Source of the DNA: Actinacidiphila sp965342175
GTDB lineage: Bacteria; Actinomycetota; Actinomycetes; Streptomycetales; Streptomycetaceae
Assembly: GCF_965342175.1 (NCBI RefSeq)
Contig: NZ_CBDRBL010000007.1
Location: forward strand, 68,227-132,226
Length of the DNA stretch: 64,000 nt
Direction: 5' to 3'
The notes under the pieces were generated by a model. The model searched no databases and was not told where the DNA came from. It worked only from the letters and a program-made list of their open reading frames with translations. The position numbers were made by a program, and so were the translations under genes. This document shows, in pieces, positions 46,109-55,132 of this stretch; position 1 is the stretch's first letter, and every line of letters begins with the position of its first letter.

Positions 46109-46888
46109 TCAGACGAGGTCGACGAGGTCAGCGATGGAGTTCACGACGGTGGTCGGCCGGTAGGGGAAGCGGTCGACGTCGCCCGCCTCGGTCAGGCCGG
46201 TCAGCACCAGGAAGGTCTGCATCCCCGCCTCCAGGCCCGCCAGCACGTCGGTGTCCATGCGGTCGCCGATCATGGCGGAGGTCTCGGAGTGCGCGCCGAT
46301 GGTGTTGAGGCCGGTGCGCATCATCAGCGGGTTCGGCTTCCCGACGAAGTAGGGGTCCTTCCCGGTCGCCTTCGTGATCAGAGCGGCCACCGAGCCGGTG
46401 GCCGGCAGCGCCCCCTCGGGCGAGGGCCCGGTGTTGTCGGGGTTCGTGGCGATGAACCGGGAGCCGGCGTTGATCAGGCGGATCGCCTTGGTCAGGGCCT
46501 CGAAGGAGTAGGTCCGGGTCTCGCCGAGGATCACGAAGTCCGGCTCGTGGTCGGTCAGCACATAGCCCGCGTCGTGCAGGGCGGTGGTGAGCCCCGCCTC
46601 GCCGATGGCGTACGCCGTCCCGCCGGGATGCTGGTCGTCCAGGAAGCGGGCGGTGGCCAGCGCCGAGGTCCAGATGTTCTCGGGCGGCACGTCCAGGCCG
46701 ATGCGGCTGAGCCGGGCCGCCAGGTCGCGAGGGGTGTAGATCGAGTTGTTCGTCAGGACGAGGAACGGACGGCCCGAGTCACGCAGCCGCTTGATGAAGG
46801 CGTCGGCGCCGGGCACCGGGACGCCCTCGTGCATGAGGACGCCGTCCATGTCGGTGAGCCAGGATTCGATGGGCTTGCGTGCTGTCAT
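46109..46888 (-). CDS. HAD-IIA hydrolase (NagD-like phosphatase)
   Basis: A 259-residue HAD phosphatase with C2B cap. Motif I is WLTDMDGVLMHE (Asp-x-Asp), motif II FLVLTNNSIYTPRD, motif III GKPNPLMM, and motif IV SAMIGDRMDTDVLAGLEAG. LTKAIRLINAGSRFIATNPD lies in the cap. NagD-type enzymes dephosphorylate nucleotide or sugar phosphates; in Streptomyces the substrate is not settled. Start at the ATG at 46888. Monocistronic. Confidence 0.92.
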   Translation of the reverse strand: MTARKPIESWLTDMDGVLMHEGVPVPGADAFIKRLRDSGRPFLVLTNNSIYTPRDLAARLSRIGLDVPPENIWTSALATARFLDDQHPGGTAYAIGEAGLTTALHDAGYVLTDHEPDFVILGETRTYSFEALTKAIRLINAGSRFIATNPDNTGPSPEGALPATGSVAALITKATGKDPYFVGKPNPLMMRTGLNTIGAHSETSAMIGDRMDTDVLAGLEAGMQTFLVLTGLTEAGDVDRFPYRPTTVVNSIADLVDLV

Positions 46889-47078
46889 GGCTGCGGACTC
46901 TAGTCCGGCCGGGTGACCTGTGCACAGGAGCGCCTTGTCCGCCCTGTTCCCCGAACCGGGCGATCTCCCGACCCGTCCGGAGCACCACCGCATGCGAGGG
47001 CCCGCGCGGGAAGGGACCTTCGGAGGACCGGGGCGACCGATCCGACGGCATGAGCCCGGGTGAGTGGAGGTAGTGATC

Positions 47079-48002
<924 letters not shown>

Positions 48003-48005
48003 CCC

Positions 48006-48650
48006 GTGCAGGGACGTACCGTCGCGGCCCTCGCGGCCGCCGTGGTGCTCTGCGCGGCGTGGCTGAAGGGCTACGTCGACCCGGTCCTGCCGGGCTCCGA
48101 AGGGGGCCCCGCGCCCGCGGCGACCACGCAGGCCGGGTCCGTGGGGCGGCCCGCGCAGCTCTACGCCGCACACACGCCGCTCCCCCCGGCGCGGCCGCTG
48201 CGGATCGACATCCCCTCGGCCGGCATCCACGCCGACCTGGTGGAGCGCGGGCTCACCGCCGACGGCGCGGTGGACCCGCCGCCGTACAGCACGCCGGACG
48301 TGGCGGGCTGGTACGGGCGCGGTCCGGCTCCCGGCGACGCCGGGGCGGCACTGATCGTCGGTCATGTCGACACCCGCACCAAGGCGGCGGTCTTCTACGC
48401 CCTGAGCACGGTCACGCAGGGCGACCTGGTGGAGATCACCCGCTCGGACGGCTCCGTCGCCGAGTTCGCCGTCGAGGGAGTGGAGATCGTCGACAAGAAG
48501 GGCTTCCGGCCCGACCGGGTGTACGGCTCGGGGGTCCGCCCCGAGCTGCGGCTGATCACCTGCGGCGGCACCTTCGACGCCGCCACCCAGTCCTACTCGG
48601 CGAACGTCGTGGTGTACGCGGCGCTGACCGGCTCGCACACCCGGGCGTGA
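48006..48650 (+). CDS. Class F sortase
   Basis: A 214-residue membrane-anchored transpeptidase-fold protein: an N-terminal hydrophobic segment (TVAALAAAVVLCAAWL), then a sortase barrel with LRIDIPSAGIHADLVERGLT, the catalytic His in IVGHVDT and the catalytic Cys in RLITCGGTFD. The segment after the Cys reads DAATQSYSANVVVYAALT, and I see no Arg where sortases place the third catalytic residue. Class F enzymes are the common stand-alone sortases of actinobacteria and prefer LPxTG-like sites. The GTG at 48006 lies 3 bp after the repeat-protein gene. Confidence 0.87.
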   Translation: MQGRTVAALAAAVVLCAAWLKGYVDPVLPGSEGGPAPAATTQAGSVGRPAQLYAAHTPLPPARPLRIDIPSAGIHADLVERGLTADGAVDPPPYSTPDVAGWYGRGPAPGDAGAALIVGHVDTRTKAAVFYALSTVTQGDLVEITRSDGSVAEFAVEGVEIVDKKGFRPDRVYGSGVRPELRLITCGGTFDAATQSYSANVVVYAALTGSHTRA

Positions 48651-48676
48651 CGACCCGGGCAGCGGGGCGGCGGAGG

Positions 48677-49144
48677 TCAGACCCCCAGATCGCGCAGGAG
48701 CTTGGCGACGTGTCCGGTGGCCTTGACGTTGTACCAGGCGTGCTCGACCTCGCCCTGCTCGTCGACGACGACGGTGGAACGGATCACGCCGGTCACCACC
48801 TTGCCGTACAGCTTCTTCTCGCCGAAGGCGCCGTACGCGGTCAGCACCGACTTGTCGGGGTCGGCGAGCAGGGTGACCTTCAGGGACTCCTTCTCGCGGA
48901 ACCTGGCGAGCTTCTCCGGCTTGTCGGGCGAGATCCCGATGACGTCGTAACCGGCGTCGGCGAGGACGTCGAGGTTGTCGGTGAAGTCACAGGCCTGCTT
49001 GGTGCAGCCGGGCGTGAGGGCGGCCGGGTAGAAGTACACGATGACCTTGCGGCCGGCGCGTCCGGCGAGGGAGACCTCGTTGCCGTCGGCGTCGGGAAGG
49101 GTGAAGGCGGGGGCGGTGTCGCCGGGCTGGAGGCGCTCACTCAT
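48677..49144 (-). CDS. bcp: Thioredoxin-dependent thiol peroxidase (BCP-type peroxiredoxin)
   Basis: A 155-residue peroxiredoxin that would reduce peroxides using thioredoxin. FTLPDADGNEVSLAG starts the fold. The peroxidatic Cys is in ALTPGCTKQACDF, with a second Cys five residues on, as in atypical 2-Cys BCPs. KLYGKVVTGVIRSTVVVD and the C-terminal helix complete it. The ATG is at 49144. It is divergent from the DUF3618 gene. Confidence 0.94.
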   Translation of the reverse strand: MSERLQPGDTAPAFTLPDADGNEVSLAGRAGRKVIVYFYPAALTPGCTKQACDFTDNLDVLADAGYDVIGISPDKPEKLARFREKESLKVTLLADPDKSVLTAYGAFGEKKLYGKVVTGVIRSTVVVDEQGEVEHAWYNVKATGHVAKLLRDLGV

Positions 49145-49244
49145 GGTGCAGTTCTCCGGTTCGGGGTGCCGACGGGCGTCGGCACGGACGGGCTGACAGA
49201 CTGTCTGCACGGTACCGGTCGACAAGGACGAGGGAGGCGGAGCA

Positions 49245-49568
49245 GTGTCGGATGGCAGGAGCCCTGCACAGATCGAGGCGGACATCGCTCTCAGGCGGCA
49301 GGCGCTGGCCGCGACGCTGGACGAGATCGCGGTGCGGATGCACCCGAGCACGATCGCGGCGGACGCCAAGGCGAAGGTCGCCTCCGTGGTGGACCGCACC
49401 GCGGGCCGCGCGTATGTGGCGGTGAACCGCGGCGTGACCGAACTGCGGGGCCACTTCGTTTCACAGGACGGCGCGCCCCGCGTGGAGCGCATCGTGCCGG
49501 TCGGGGTGGCGGCGGTGGCGCTGGTCGCCGTGGTGGCCGGGCTCTCGCTGCGTCGGCGTCGCCGGTAA
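49245..49568 (+). CDS. DUF3618 membrane protein
   Basis: A 107-residue protein from the GTG at 49245, with SPAQIEADIALRRQALAATL, DEIAVRMHPSTIAADAKAKV (the DUF3618 heading) and one C-terminal transmembrane helix (IVPVGVAAVALVAVVAGLSL) capped by Arg residues. Family members are small tail-anchored proteins of unknown role, common in actinobacteria. It is followed 10 bp later by the GroES-like gene, probably in one transcript. Confidence 0.86.
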   Translation: MSDGRSPAQIEADIALRRQALAATLDEIAVRMHPSTIAADAKAKVASVVDRTAGRAYVAVNRGVTELRGHFVSQDGAPRVERIVPVGVAAVALVAVVAGLSLRRRRR

Positions 49569-49578
49569 CGTCATACCT

Positions 49579-49917
49579 GTGAGTTCGAATACGCATGACA
49601 AGCTTCCCATCCGCATGCTGCACGACCGCGTGCTGGTGCGCTCCGACGTCCCCGAGGGCGAACGGCGCTCCGGCGGCGGCATCCTGATCCCCGCCACGGC
49701 GGCCGTCGGCAAACGGCTCGCCTGGGCCGAGGTGGTGGCGGTGGGACAGAACGTACGGACCGTGGAGGTCGGCGACCGGGTGCTCTTCGACCCGGAGGAC
49801 CGCGCCGAGGTCGAGGTGCGGGGCACCGCCTATGTGCTGATGCGGGAACGCGACCTGCACGCGGTGGCGGCGGAGCGGCTGCAGGGCTCGGAGGACTCCA
49901 CCGGCCTGTACCTCTGA
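49579..49917 (+). CDS. GroES-like co-chaperonin-fold protein
   Basis: A 112-residue GroES-fold protein from the GTG at 49579. The fold is indicated by LHDRVLVRSDVPEGERRSGG, GILIPATAAVGKRLAWAEVV, AVGQNVRTVEVGDRVLFDPE and VRGTAYVLMRERDLHAV. The mobile loop is altered and no groEL gene is adjacent, so it is a paralog and not the main co-chaperonin. The C-terminus has an extra 12 residues. A riboswitch and sugE-type gene follow. Confidence 0.87.
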   Translation: MSSNTHDKLPIRMLHDRVLVRSDVPEGERRSGGGILIPATAAVGKRLAWAEVVAVGQNVRTVEVGDRVLFDPEDRAEVEVRGTAYVLMRERDLHAVAAERLQGSEDSTGLYL

Positions 49918-49937
49918 TTTGCTATCGTCGGGCCCCA

Positions 49938-49982
49938 CCCTGACGAGACGCGCCGTACCAGGGCCCATGCAAAGACGACGCA
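49938..49982 (+). ncRNA. Guanidine-III (ykkC-III) riboswitch
   Basis: The RNA reads CCCTGACGAGACGCGCCGTA, then CCAGGG, then a short linker and CAAAGACGACGC. It matches the guanidine-III consensus as I know it: the first stem (CCCTG with CAGGG) encloses ACGAG and GCGCCGU, and GCGCCGU pairs as a pseudoknot with the 3' ACGACGC, with one C-A mismatch. It lies 37 nt before the start of a guanidinium-exporter gene, the classical target. A ribosome site (CGGAGG) follows, so control of translation initiation is likely. Confidence 0.87.
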
Positions 49983-50018
49983 CCCCCTGTCCCCCCAAGG
50001 ATCTCGGAGGTGCCCGCC

Positions 50019-50339
50019 ATGGCATGGGTCCTGTTGTGTGTCGCCGGCCTGCTCGAGGTCGCCTGGTCGATCGGCCTGAAGTACACCGACGGCTTCACCA
50101 GGCTGTGGCCCAGCGTCGGCACGGGACTGGCGATCGTGGCGAGCATGCTGCTGCTGTCGTACGCGGCCCGGACGCTGCCGATCGGCACCGCCTACGGAGT
50201 GTGGGTGGGGATCGGCGCGGCCGGTGCGGCCGTCCTCGGCATTCTGGTGCTGGACGAGCCCGCGACCGCCGCCCGGATCTTCTTCATCTGCCTGCTGCTG
50301 GTGTCCGTGGTCGGCCTGAAGGCCACCTCGGGGCCCTGA
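50019..50339 (+). CDS. sugE: SMR-family guanidinium exporter (Gdx/SugE type)
   Basis: A 106-residue, four-helix inner-membrane transporter. MAWVLLCVAGLLEVAWSIGL carries the essential Glu13 of the SMR family. GLAIVASMLLLSYAARTLPIG, GTAYGVWVGIGAAGAAVLGI and RIFFICLLLVSVVGLK are the other helices. The Gdx subgroup exports guanidinium in exchange for protons, and the guanidine-III riboswitch directly upstream supports that role over general drug efflux. The ATG at 50019 is preferred over the GTG at 50010 from its spacing to CGGAGG. Confidence 0.92.
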   Translation: MAWVLLCVAGLLEVAWSIGLKYTDGFTRLWPSVGTGLAIVASMLLLSYAARTLPIGTAYGVWVGIGAAGAAVLGILVLDEPATAARIFFICLLLVSVVGLKATSGP

Positions 50340-50453
50340 GGGGCGCGCCAGCGCCTGGCTCACCCCCCTCTGCCCTGGCCTGACGGCCTGGCCCGCCCGG
50401 ACAGGAGCCGTACCGGGCGCCGCCGGGGACCTTCCCGGCGACGCCCGCCCCTG

Positions 50454-52718
50454 CTAGGGGAAGTCGTCCCCGCCGCCCGGACCGCCGTCCAGGCCGCCGA
50501 TGGGCAGTCCGCCGCCGCCGTCGGTGCCGCCGTCGACACCACCGTCGGCACCGCCGTCGTCACCCGGACTGGCCGGGCCCTCGGGCTCGGTCGGCTCATG
50601 GCTGGTGGGCGGCTGCGGCGTACCGGGCGGCTCGGGGGACTCCGGCGGGGCCGTCGTGGTCGGCGGTGCCGTGGGCGTCTTGGACGGTGTGGCGGGCGCC
50701 TTCGGCGTGTTCGTGACCGGCGGGGCCTCCGCCCCGGGCTGCAGCCGCAGGGTGAAGTTCTTCGCGGGCTTCCCCTTCAGCGCGTCGGCCGTGTACTGGG
50801 CCCAGATCTGCGTGGGGTAGCCGCCGCCGTTGACGCGGGCCAGGCCCGTGGTGCCGTACAGCTTCTTCTGGGCGCCGGTCTGGGAGTCCTGGCCCATGAC
50901 GGCGACGACGGTCGCCAGGTCCGGGGTGTAGCCGGCGAACCAGGCTGCCTTGTCCTCCTCCATGGTGCCGGTCTTGCCCGCCGCGGGCCGGCCCGCGGCC
51001 TGCGCCGCGGTGGCCGTGCCGCCCCGGACCACCGAGCGCAGGATGGAGGTCGTGGTGTCGGCGGCCTGGCGGTGGACGGCCTGCCTGGGCCTGCGCGTGG
51101 GCAGCGCCACCTCCTGGCCGTTCTTGGTGATCTTCACGACCATGGTGTACGGGACGTACCGGCCGTGGTTGGCGAGCGTCGCGTAGGCCTGCGCCATGTC
51201 CAGCGGGCTCGCCGTCATCGTGCCGAGCGCCATCGCCGGCGTGGTCACCAGCTTCACCTTCTCCGGCACGCCCAGCGCCCGCACCGTGTCGTTGACCTTG
51301 CCCGGGCCGACGTCCTGCGCCATCTGGGCGTAGACCGAGTTCACGGACTTGTCCATGGCACTGCTGACCGTGACCGCGCCATAGGACACGTCGTCCTCGT
51401 TCGCCGGGGCGTAGCCGGTGGGACCGTCCGGCCCGATGACCTCGCGCTTGTTACGGCCGTCGTAGACGGTGTACGGGGTGATGCGCCGGTCGTTCTGCGT
51501 GGTGGAGTCGTTCTGCACGGCGGAGGCGAAGATGAACGGCTTGAAGGTCGAGCCCACCTGGTAGTCGGAGCGGGTCGCGTTGTTCACGAACTGCTTGGTG
51601 TAGTCGACGCCGCCGTACATCGCGACGACCTTGCCGGTGGCCGGGTCGATGGACGCCCCGCCGACCCGCACGAACTTGTCGACCGGGTGCGCCTTCGGGT
51701 CGAGCTTGTCCAGCAGCTGCTCCTCGGCCGCGTCGACGAAGGCCTTCTCCTTCTTGCGGTCGATGGTGGTGGTGATGCGGTAACCGCCGGAGCGCAGGGT
51801 CTTCTCGTCCAGGATCCCCGACTCGTTCAGGTAGTCCTTGACGGCCTCGACCAGATAGCCCCGCTGCCCCGACATCCCGGTGGCGGCCTTGGCCTTGTGC
51901 GGTTCAGGGAACTTCAGGGTGGCGCGCTCGCGCTCGGTCAGCCAGCCCTCCTTGACCATCCCGTCCAGCACGTAGTCCCAGCGCGCCACCGCCTTGGCCT
52001 TGTTCTGCGGGTGGGCCACGATGTCGTACTCGCTGGGCGCGTTGAGCAGGGTCGCCAGGTACGCGCCCTCGGCGGCGTCCAGCTCGTCGGCGTCCTTGCC
52101 GAAGTAGGCCTGGGCGGCGGCCTGGATGCCGTAGGCGTTGCGGCCGTAGTAGCTGGTGTTGAGGTAGCCCTCGAGGATCTCCTCCTTGGACTTCTCGCGG
52201 TCCAGCTTGATCGCGATGAAGAACTCCTTGGCCTTGCGGACCGCCGTCTGCTCCTGGTTGAGGTAGTAGTTCTTGACGTACTGCTGGGTGATCGTCGAAC
52301 CGGACTGCTTGCCCTTGCCGGTGACCGTGTTCCACGCCGCACGCAGCATCGCCTTCGGGCTGACCGCGGACTCGTGGTAGAAGTTGCGGTCCTCGGCGGC
52401 GAGGGTGGCGTGCTGCACGACCTCGGACACCTGGTTCAGGCTCACGTTCTCGCGGTTGACGGTGCCGTCGCGGGCCAGCTGGGTGCCGTCGGAGTACAGG
52501 AAGACGTTGCTCTGCGCGACCGCCCCCGCGTTCGCCTTGGGGATGTCGACCAGCTGGTAGCCGGCGATGAACGCCCCCGCGCACGCCAGCACGACCAACA
52601 GGAACGCGCCGACCGCCGCGCGCCAGCCCGGGATCAGCCGACGGGCGCCGGTGCGCTTCGGCTTCGTGCCGGGCGGCTGGTTCTCCGAGCCGCCGGGGGA
52701 AGCGTTGCTGCTACTCAT
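50454..52718 (-). CDS. Class A penicillin-binding protein (glycosyltransferase/transpeptidase)
   Basis: A 754-residue bifunctional peptidoglycan synthase. There is a short cytosolic tail and one transmembrane anchor (WRAAVGAFLLVVLACAGAFI). The GT51 glycosyltransferase follows, with catalytic Glu in LAAEDRNFYHESAVSP and motifs GSTITQQYVKNYYL and ILEGYLNTSYYGRNAYGI. The transpeptidase has VGSTFKPFIFASA (nucleophile Ser in SxxK), KSVNSVYAQM (SxN) and AAGKTGTMEEDKAAWFAGYT (KTG). A 110-residue Pro/Thr then Gly/Asp tail extends outward. The start at the ATG at 52718 is inferred from the hydrophilic leader. Unlike many Streptomyces homologs, it has no PASTA repeats. Confidence 0.93.
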   Translation of the reverse strand: MSSSNASPGGSENQPPGTKPKRTGARRLIPGWRAAVGAFLLVVLACAGAFIAGYQLVDIPKANAGAVAQSNVFLYSDGTQLARDGTVNRENVSLNQVSEVVQHATLAAEDRNFYHESAVSPKAMLRAAWNTVTGKGKQSGSTITQQYVKNYYLNQEQTAVRKAKEFFIAIKLDREKSKEEILEGYLNTSYYGRNAYGIQAAAQAYFGKDADELDAAEGAYLATLLNAPSEYDIVAHPQNKAKAVARWDYVLDGMVKEGWLTERERATLKFPEPHKAKAATGMSGQRGYLVEAVKDYLNESGILDEKTLRSGGYRITTTIDRKKEKAFVDAAEEQLLDKLDPKAHPVDKFVRVGGASIDPATGKVVAMYGGVDYTKQFVNNATRSDYQVGSTFKPFIFASAVQNDSTTQNDRRITPYTVYDGRNKREVIGPDGPTGYAPANEDDVSYGAVTVSSAMDKSVNSVYAQMAQDVGPGKVNDTVRALGVPEKVKLVTTPAMALGTMTASPLDMAQAYATLANHGRYVPYTMVVKITKNGQEVALPTRRPRQAVHRQAADTTTSILRSVVRGGTATAAQAAGRPAAGKTGTMEEDKAAWFAGYTPDLATVVAVMGQDSQTGAQKKLYGTTGLARVNGGGYPTQIWAQYTADALKGKPAKNFTLRLQPGAEAPPVTNTPKAPATPSKTPTAPPTTTAPPESPEPPGTPQPPTSHEPTEPEGPASPGDDGGADGGVDGGTDGGGGLPIGGLDGGPGGGDDFP

Positions 52719-53286
52719 GTCTGTACTGACTCCTCCGCGGCCGCCGAGGGTTGTGCCGCGGCGGAACATCTTGGGTCAATCGTGCCGTACGGCCCGCCGG
52801 ACACTCTCCCAACATCAGGACAAACCGGGTCATCGATGTGCATCCGTGACAAGGCCGTGACAGGCCGAAAGGATGACAGCCATCACCCCGCCGGGCGAAC
52901 ACAGTGTGGCATCAGGTTGTCACGCGAGGTAAGGTCACGCGCCATCGCGCGCCGGCTGGGAGGCCCTCCCCGCCCCCTCGGTCCGGATCCGCGGCTTCGC
53001 GCGGGGCGCGAGCGGCCCGCACGGGCGCGCGCCTGCGGCAGCGGCGACCACCGGGCCGGCACCGTCAGTCGCCGCCTCCGGGCTCTCGCCCGCATACACC
53101 CACAGCGCCCTCCGGCACGAACGGCGCCGCCTTGGGGAGCAGTGACCGGCGCGCGCGGTTGACGTACCGCCGGACACGGCCCGGCGCGGCGCGCGAACGC
53201 CGCCCTTCGCGAAACGGGCTCCACCGCACCGGCCGTGGTCGACGCATGCGCCGACAGGCGGACGGAATCCGCACGCACCGTCGGCG
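52719..53286. other. Intergenic stretch upstream of the PBP gene, with repeat-derived sequence
   Basis: About 570 bp with no convincing intact gene. The part near the PBP gene (52780-52920) is less GC-rich and should hold its promoter. The part at 52960-53217 is scrambled GC-rich sequence, and 53218-53286 belongs to an 85-bp repeat of the aminotransferase gene found at 56087-56171. Confidence 0.5.
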
Positions 53287-53302
53287 TCACCCCGTGCCCG
53301 TG
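53218..53302. repeat. 85-bp direct repeat, left copy (aminotransferase 3' fragment)
   Basis: Matches 56087-56171 at 84 of 85 positions in the same orientation. The right copy codes, on the minus strand, for the last part of the aminotransferase (HGHGVTPTVRADSVRLSAHA onward). The left copy is a fragment without the rest of the gene. Confidence 0.95.
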
Positions 53303-53457
53303 GCCCGCTCGACACGGCGCTCGGCACAGTGGTTCAGGTACAGAAGGTGACGGCCGGCGTAGACCCGCTCCATGTTCGGCAACCGGCCCTTGCTCCGCAG
53401 CCCGGCCAGAAACGGGCGTGCCTCCGCATGCATCTCGTACGTGCACGCGTCAGCCAC
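53287..53457 (-). pseudogene. Truncated gene fragment or 56-residue small protein
   Basis: A coding-biased frame from a GTG at 53457 to a TGA at 53287, the latter inside the left 85-bp repeat. It contains CTYEMHAEARPFLAGLRSKG and RLPNMERVYAGRHLLYLNHC. It looks like the C-terminal end of a longer protein that was cut off when this junction formed; no family is recognised. It is just downstream of the TetR gene in the same direction. Confidence 0.4.
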
Positions 53458-53467
53458 CGCCCACGGT

Positions 53468-54145
53468 TCATGAGGCAGCGAGGTATCCGGTGATCAGCGT
53501 GGTGAGGATGTCGGTGAGGCGGGGCTCGACGTCCACCAGGGCATGAGTGAGGTCGGGGTCGGACGCGTAGAGGTGCCGCAGGGCGGGAGCGTGAGGGGCG
53601 GCGATCTGGTGGAGTGCGCCGGCCATGGTTGTGGCGGCGGTGATGGTGTTGCGGGCCTGTGCTTCCTCCAGGCCGAGGCAGGTGGCGAGGGCCCGTGAGG
53701 CCGCTGCGGACTGGGCGAGCGCGCTGAGTTTGAAGGTGCGGACGGTCTCCAGGGAGACGTTGCGTTCGAGGTTGAGGGGGGCGTGGGCGAGGAGGTCGCA
53801 GAACAGAGGCCGACTGACGAGGGAGCGAGTCAGGGCCTGGGCTGCGGCGGGGACGCGTTCTCGAGGGGCGTCGGCCGTCCGCCGGCCGACATCGTCGAGC
53901 TGCGCCTGCAGGGCGGCGACCCACTCGGTCCAACCTCGTGCGGTGAGGCGGAGGTAGATCTCTTCACGGGTTTCGAAGTAGCGGAGCATCGCGGACTTGT
54001 GCATGCCGACGGCGTCGGCGATGTCCGTGAGGGTGACGTCGCGGACGCCGCGCTCTCCCGCGAGTTGCGTCGCGGCGTCGAGGATCGCCTCTTCCCGCTT
54101 GCGTTTGGCTTCGGGGCTGCGTGCTCGCTGGAACTGGCTGGTCAC
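53468..54145 (-). CDS. TetR-family regulator of the SDR operon
   Basis: A 225-residue repressor with helix-turn-helix at residues about 15-60 (ILDAATQLAGERGVRDVTLT, DIADAVGMHKSAMLRYFETR) and a helical ligand domain with LVSRPLFCDLLAHAPLNLER, typical of the TetR group with a C-terminal domain found next to short-chain dehydrogenases. It is divergent from the first SDR gene, and two tandem palindromes fill the 80-bp gap, so it very likely represses both directions. Confidence 0.88.
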   Translation of the reverse strand: MTSQFQRARSPEAKRKREEAILDAATQLAGERGVRDVTLTDIADAVGMHKSAMLRYFETREEIYLRLTARGWTEWVAALQAQLDDVGRRTADAPRERVPAAAQALTRSLVSRPLFCDLLAHAPLNLERNVSLETVRTFKLSALAQSAAASRALATCLGLEEAQARNTITAATTMAGALHQIAAPHAPALRHLYASDPDLTHALVDVEPRLTDILTTLITGYLAAS

Positions 54146-54166
54146 AGCCCAAGCCTAACGCACTCG

Positions 54167-54187
54167 CGTTGCGATATTAGCGCAACG
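54167..54187. promoter_or_regulatory. TetR operator 1
   Basis: CGTTGCG-ATATTAG-CGCAACG has perfect 7-bp half-sites. It overlaps the region where the TetR promoter should lie. Confidence 0.75.
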
Positions 54188-54188
54188 G

Positions 54189-54209
54189 GGTTGCCTTAAT
54201 AGCGCAACC
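54189..54209. promoter_or_regulatory. TetR operator 2
   Basis: GGTTGC-CTTAATAGC-GCAACC has perfect 6-bp half-sites and the same TTGC/GCAA core as operator 1, one base away. It sits 17 bp before the SDR start. Confidence 0.75.
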
Positions 54210-54225
54210 GTGTTTCACTAAAGCC

Positions 54226-55092
54226 ATGACAGTTCAGACATGGTTCATCACCGGTTCTTCGCGCGGTTTCGGCCGCGCCCTCACCATCGCGGCGCTCGAA
54301 GCAGGCGACCAGGTCGTCGCCACGGCCCGGAAGCCCGAGCAGCTCGACGACCTCGCCACCGCATACGGCGACCGGCTTCTTCCCGTGGCCCTCGACGTGA
54401 CGGACGCCGCCGCCGCGTCCGCCGCCCTCGACGCCGGCCGCGAGCGCTTCGGACGTATCGACGTGGTCGTCAACAACGCCGGCTACGCCAACATCGCCCC
54501 GGTCGAGACCGCCCCGGAAGAGGACTTCCGGCGCCAGTTCGAGACGAACTTCTTCGGCGTGTACAACGTCTCCAAGGCGGCGCTGCCGCTCCTCCGGGCC
54601 CAAGGCGGCGGCATCGTCATCCAGTTCTCCTCGGTGGGCGGCCGAGTCGGCGGCACCCCGGGCCTGGGGTCCTACCAGGCCGCGAAGTTCGCCGTCGACG
54701 GCCTGACCCGCACGCTGGCCACGGAGAGCGCCCCCTTCAACATCCGGTACCTGGTGGTCGAGCCCGCGGGCTTCGCCACCGACTGGGCCGGCGCGTCAAT
54801 GGACGTCCACTCCATCCCCGAGTACTACCGGGGCACCGTCGGCGCCTTCGCCGAGCGGCTCCGCGGCAACGACGCCCCGGGCGACCCGGAGAGGGCGGCC
54901 GCGATTCTGGTGCGCGTCGCCAAGCGCGAGCACCTGCCCAGCCACCTGGTCCTCGGCGCCATCGGCGCACGCATGGCACTGGACTACTCCCGCACGCAGA
55001 TCGCGGAGGCCGACGCCTGGCAGGCCGTCTCCGCCTCGGCCGACTTCGGGGCCCCCTACCCTGTCGACCTCCCCGCGGACACGGAGAAGTAG
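54226..55092 (+). CDS. Short-chain dehydrogenase/reductase (classical SDR) 1
   Basis: A 288-residue NAD(P)-dependent oxidoreductase. TWFITGSSRGFGRALTIAAL is the TGxxxGxG cofactor loop, VVVNNAGYANIAPVETA the NNAG motif, IVIQFSSVGGRVGG the catalytic Ser strand, and GLGSYQAAKFAVDGLTRTLA the Tyr-x-x-x-Lys. The extended C-terminus (LPSHLVLGAIGARMALDYSR) is typical of the SDR branch often annotated as oxidoreductase or retinol-dehydrogenase-like. The substrate is unknown. It is followed 40 bp later by a second SDR, both probably under TetR control. Confidence 0.9.
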   Translation: MTVQTWFITGSSRGFGRALTIAALEAGDQVVATARKPEQLDDLATAYGDRLLPVALDVTDAAAASAALDAGRERFGRIDVVVNNAGYANIAPVETAPEEDFRRQFETNFFGVYNVSKAALPLLRAQGGGIVIQFSSVGGRVGGTPGLGSYQAAKFAVDGLTRTLATESAPFNIRYLVVEPAGFATDWAGASMDVHSIPEYYRGTVGAFAERLRGNDAPGDPERAAAILVRVAKREHLPSHLVLGAIGARMALDYSRTQIAEADAWQAVSASADFGAPYPVDLPADTEK

Positions 55093-55132
55093 GCACGGCG
55101 CTGCGGAAGGAAACACCAGAAGGACAAAAGAC

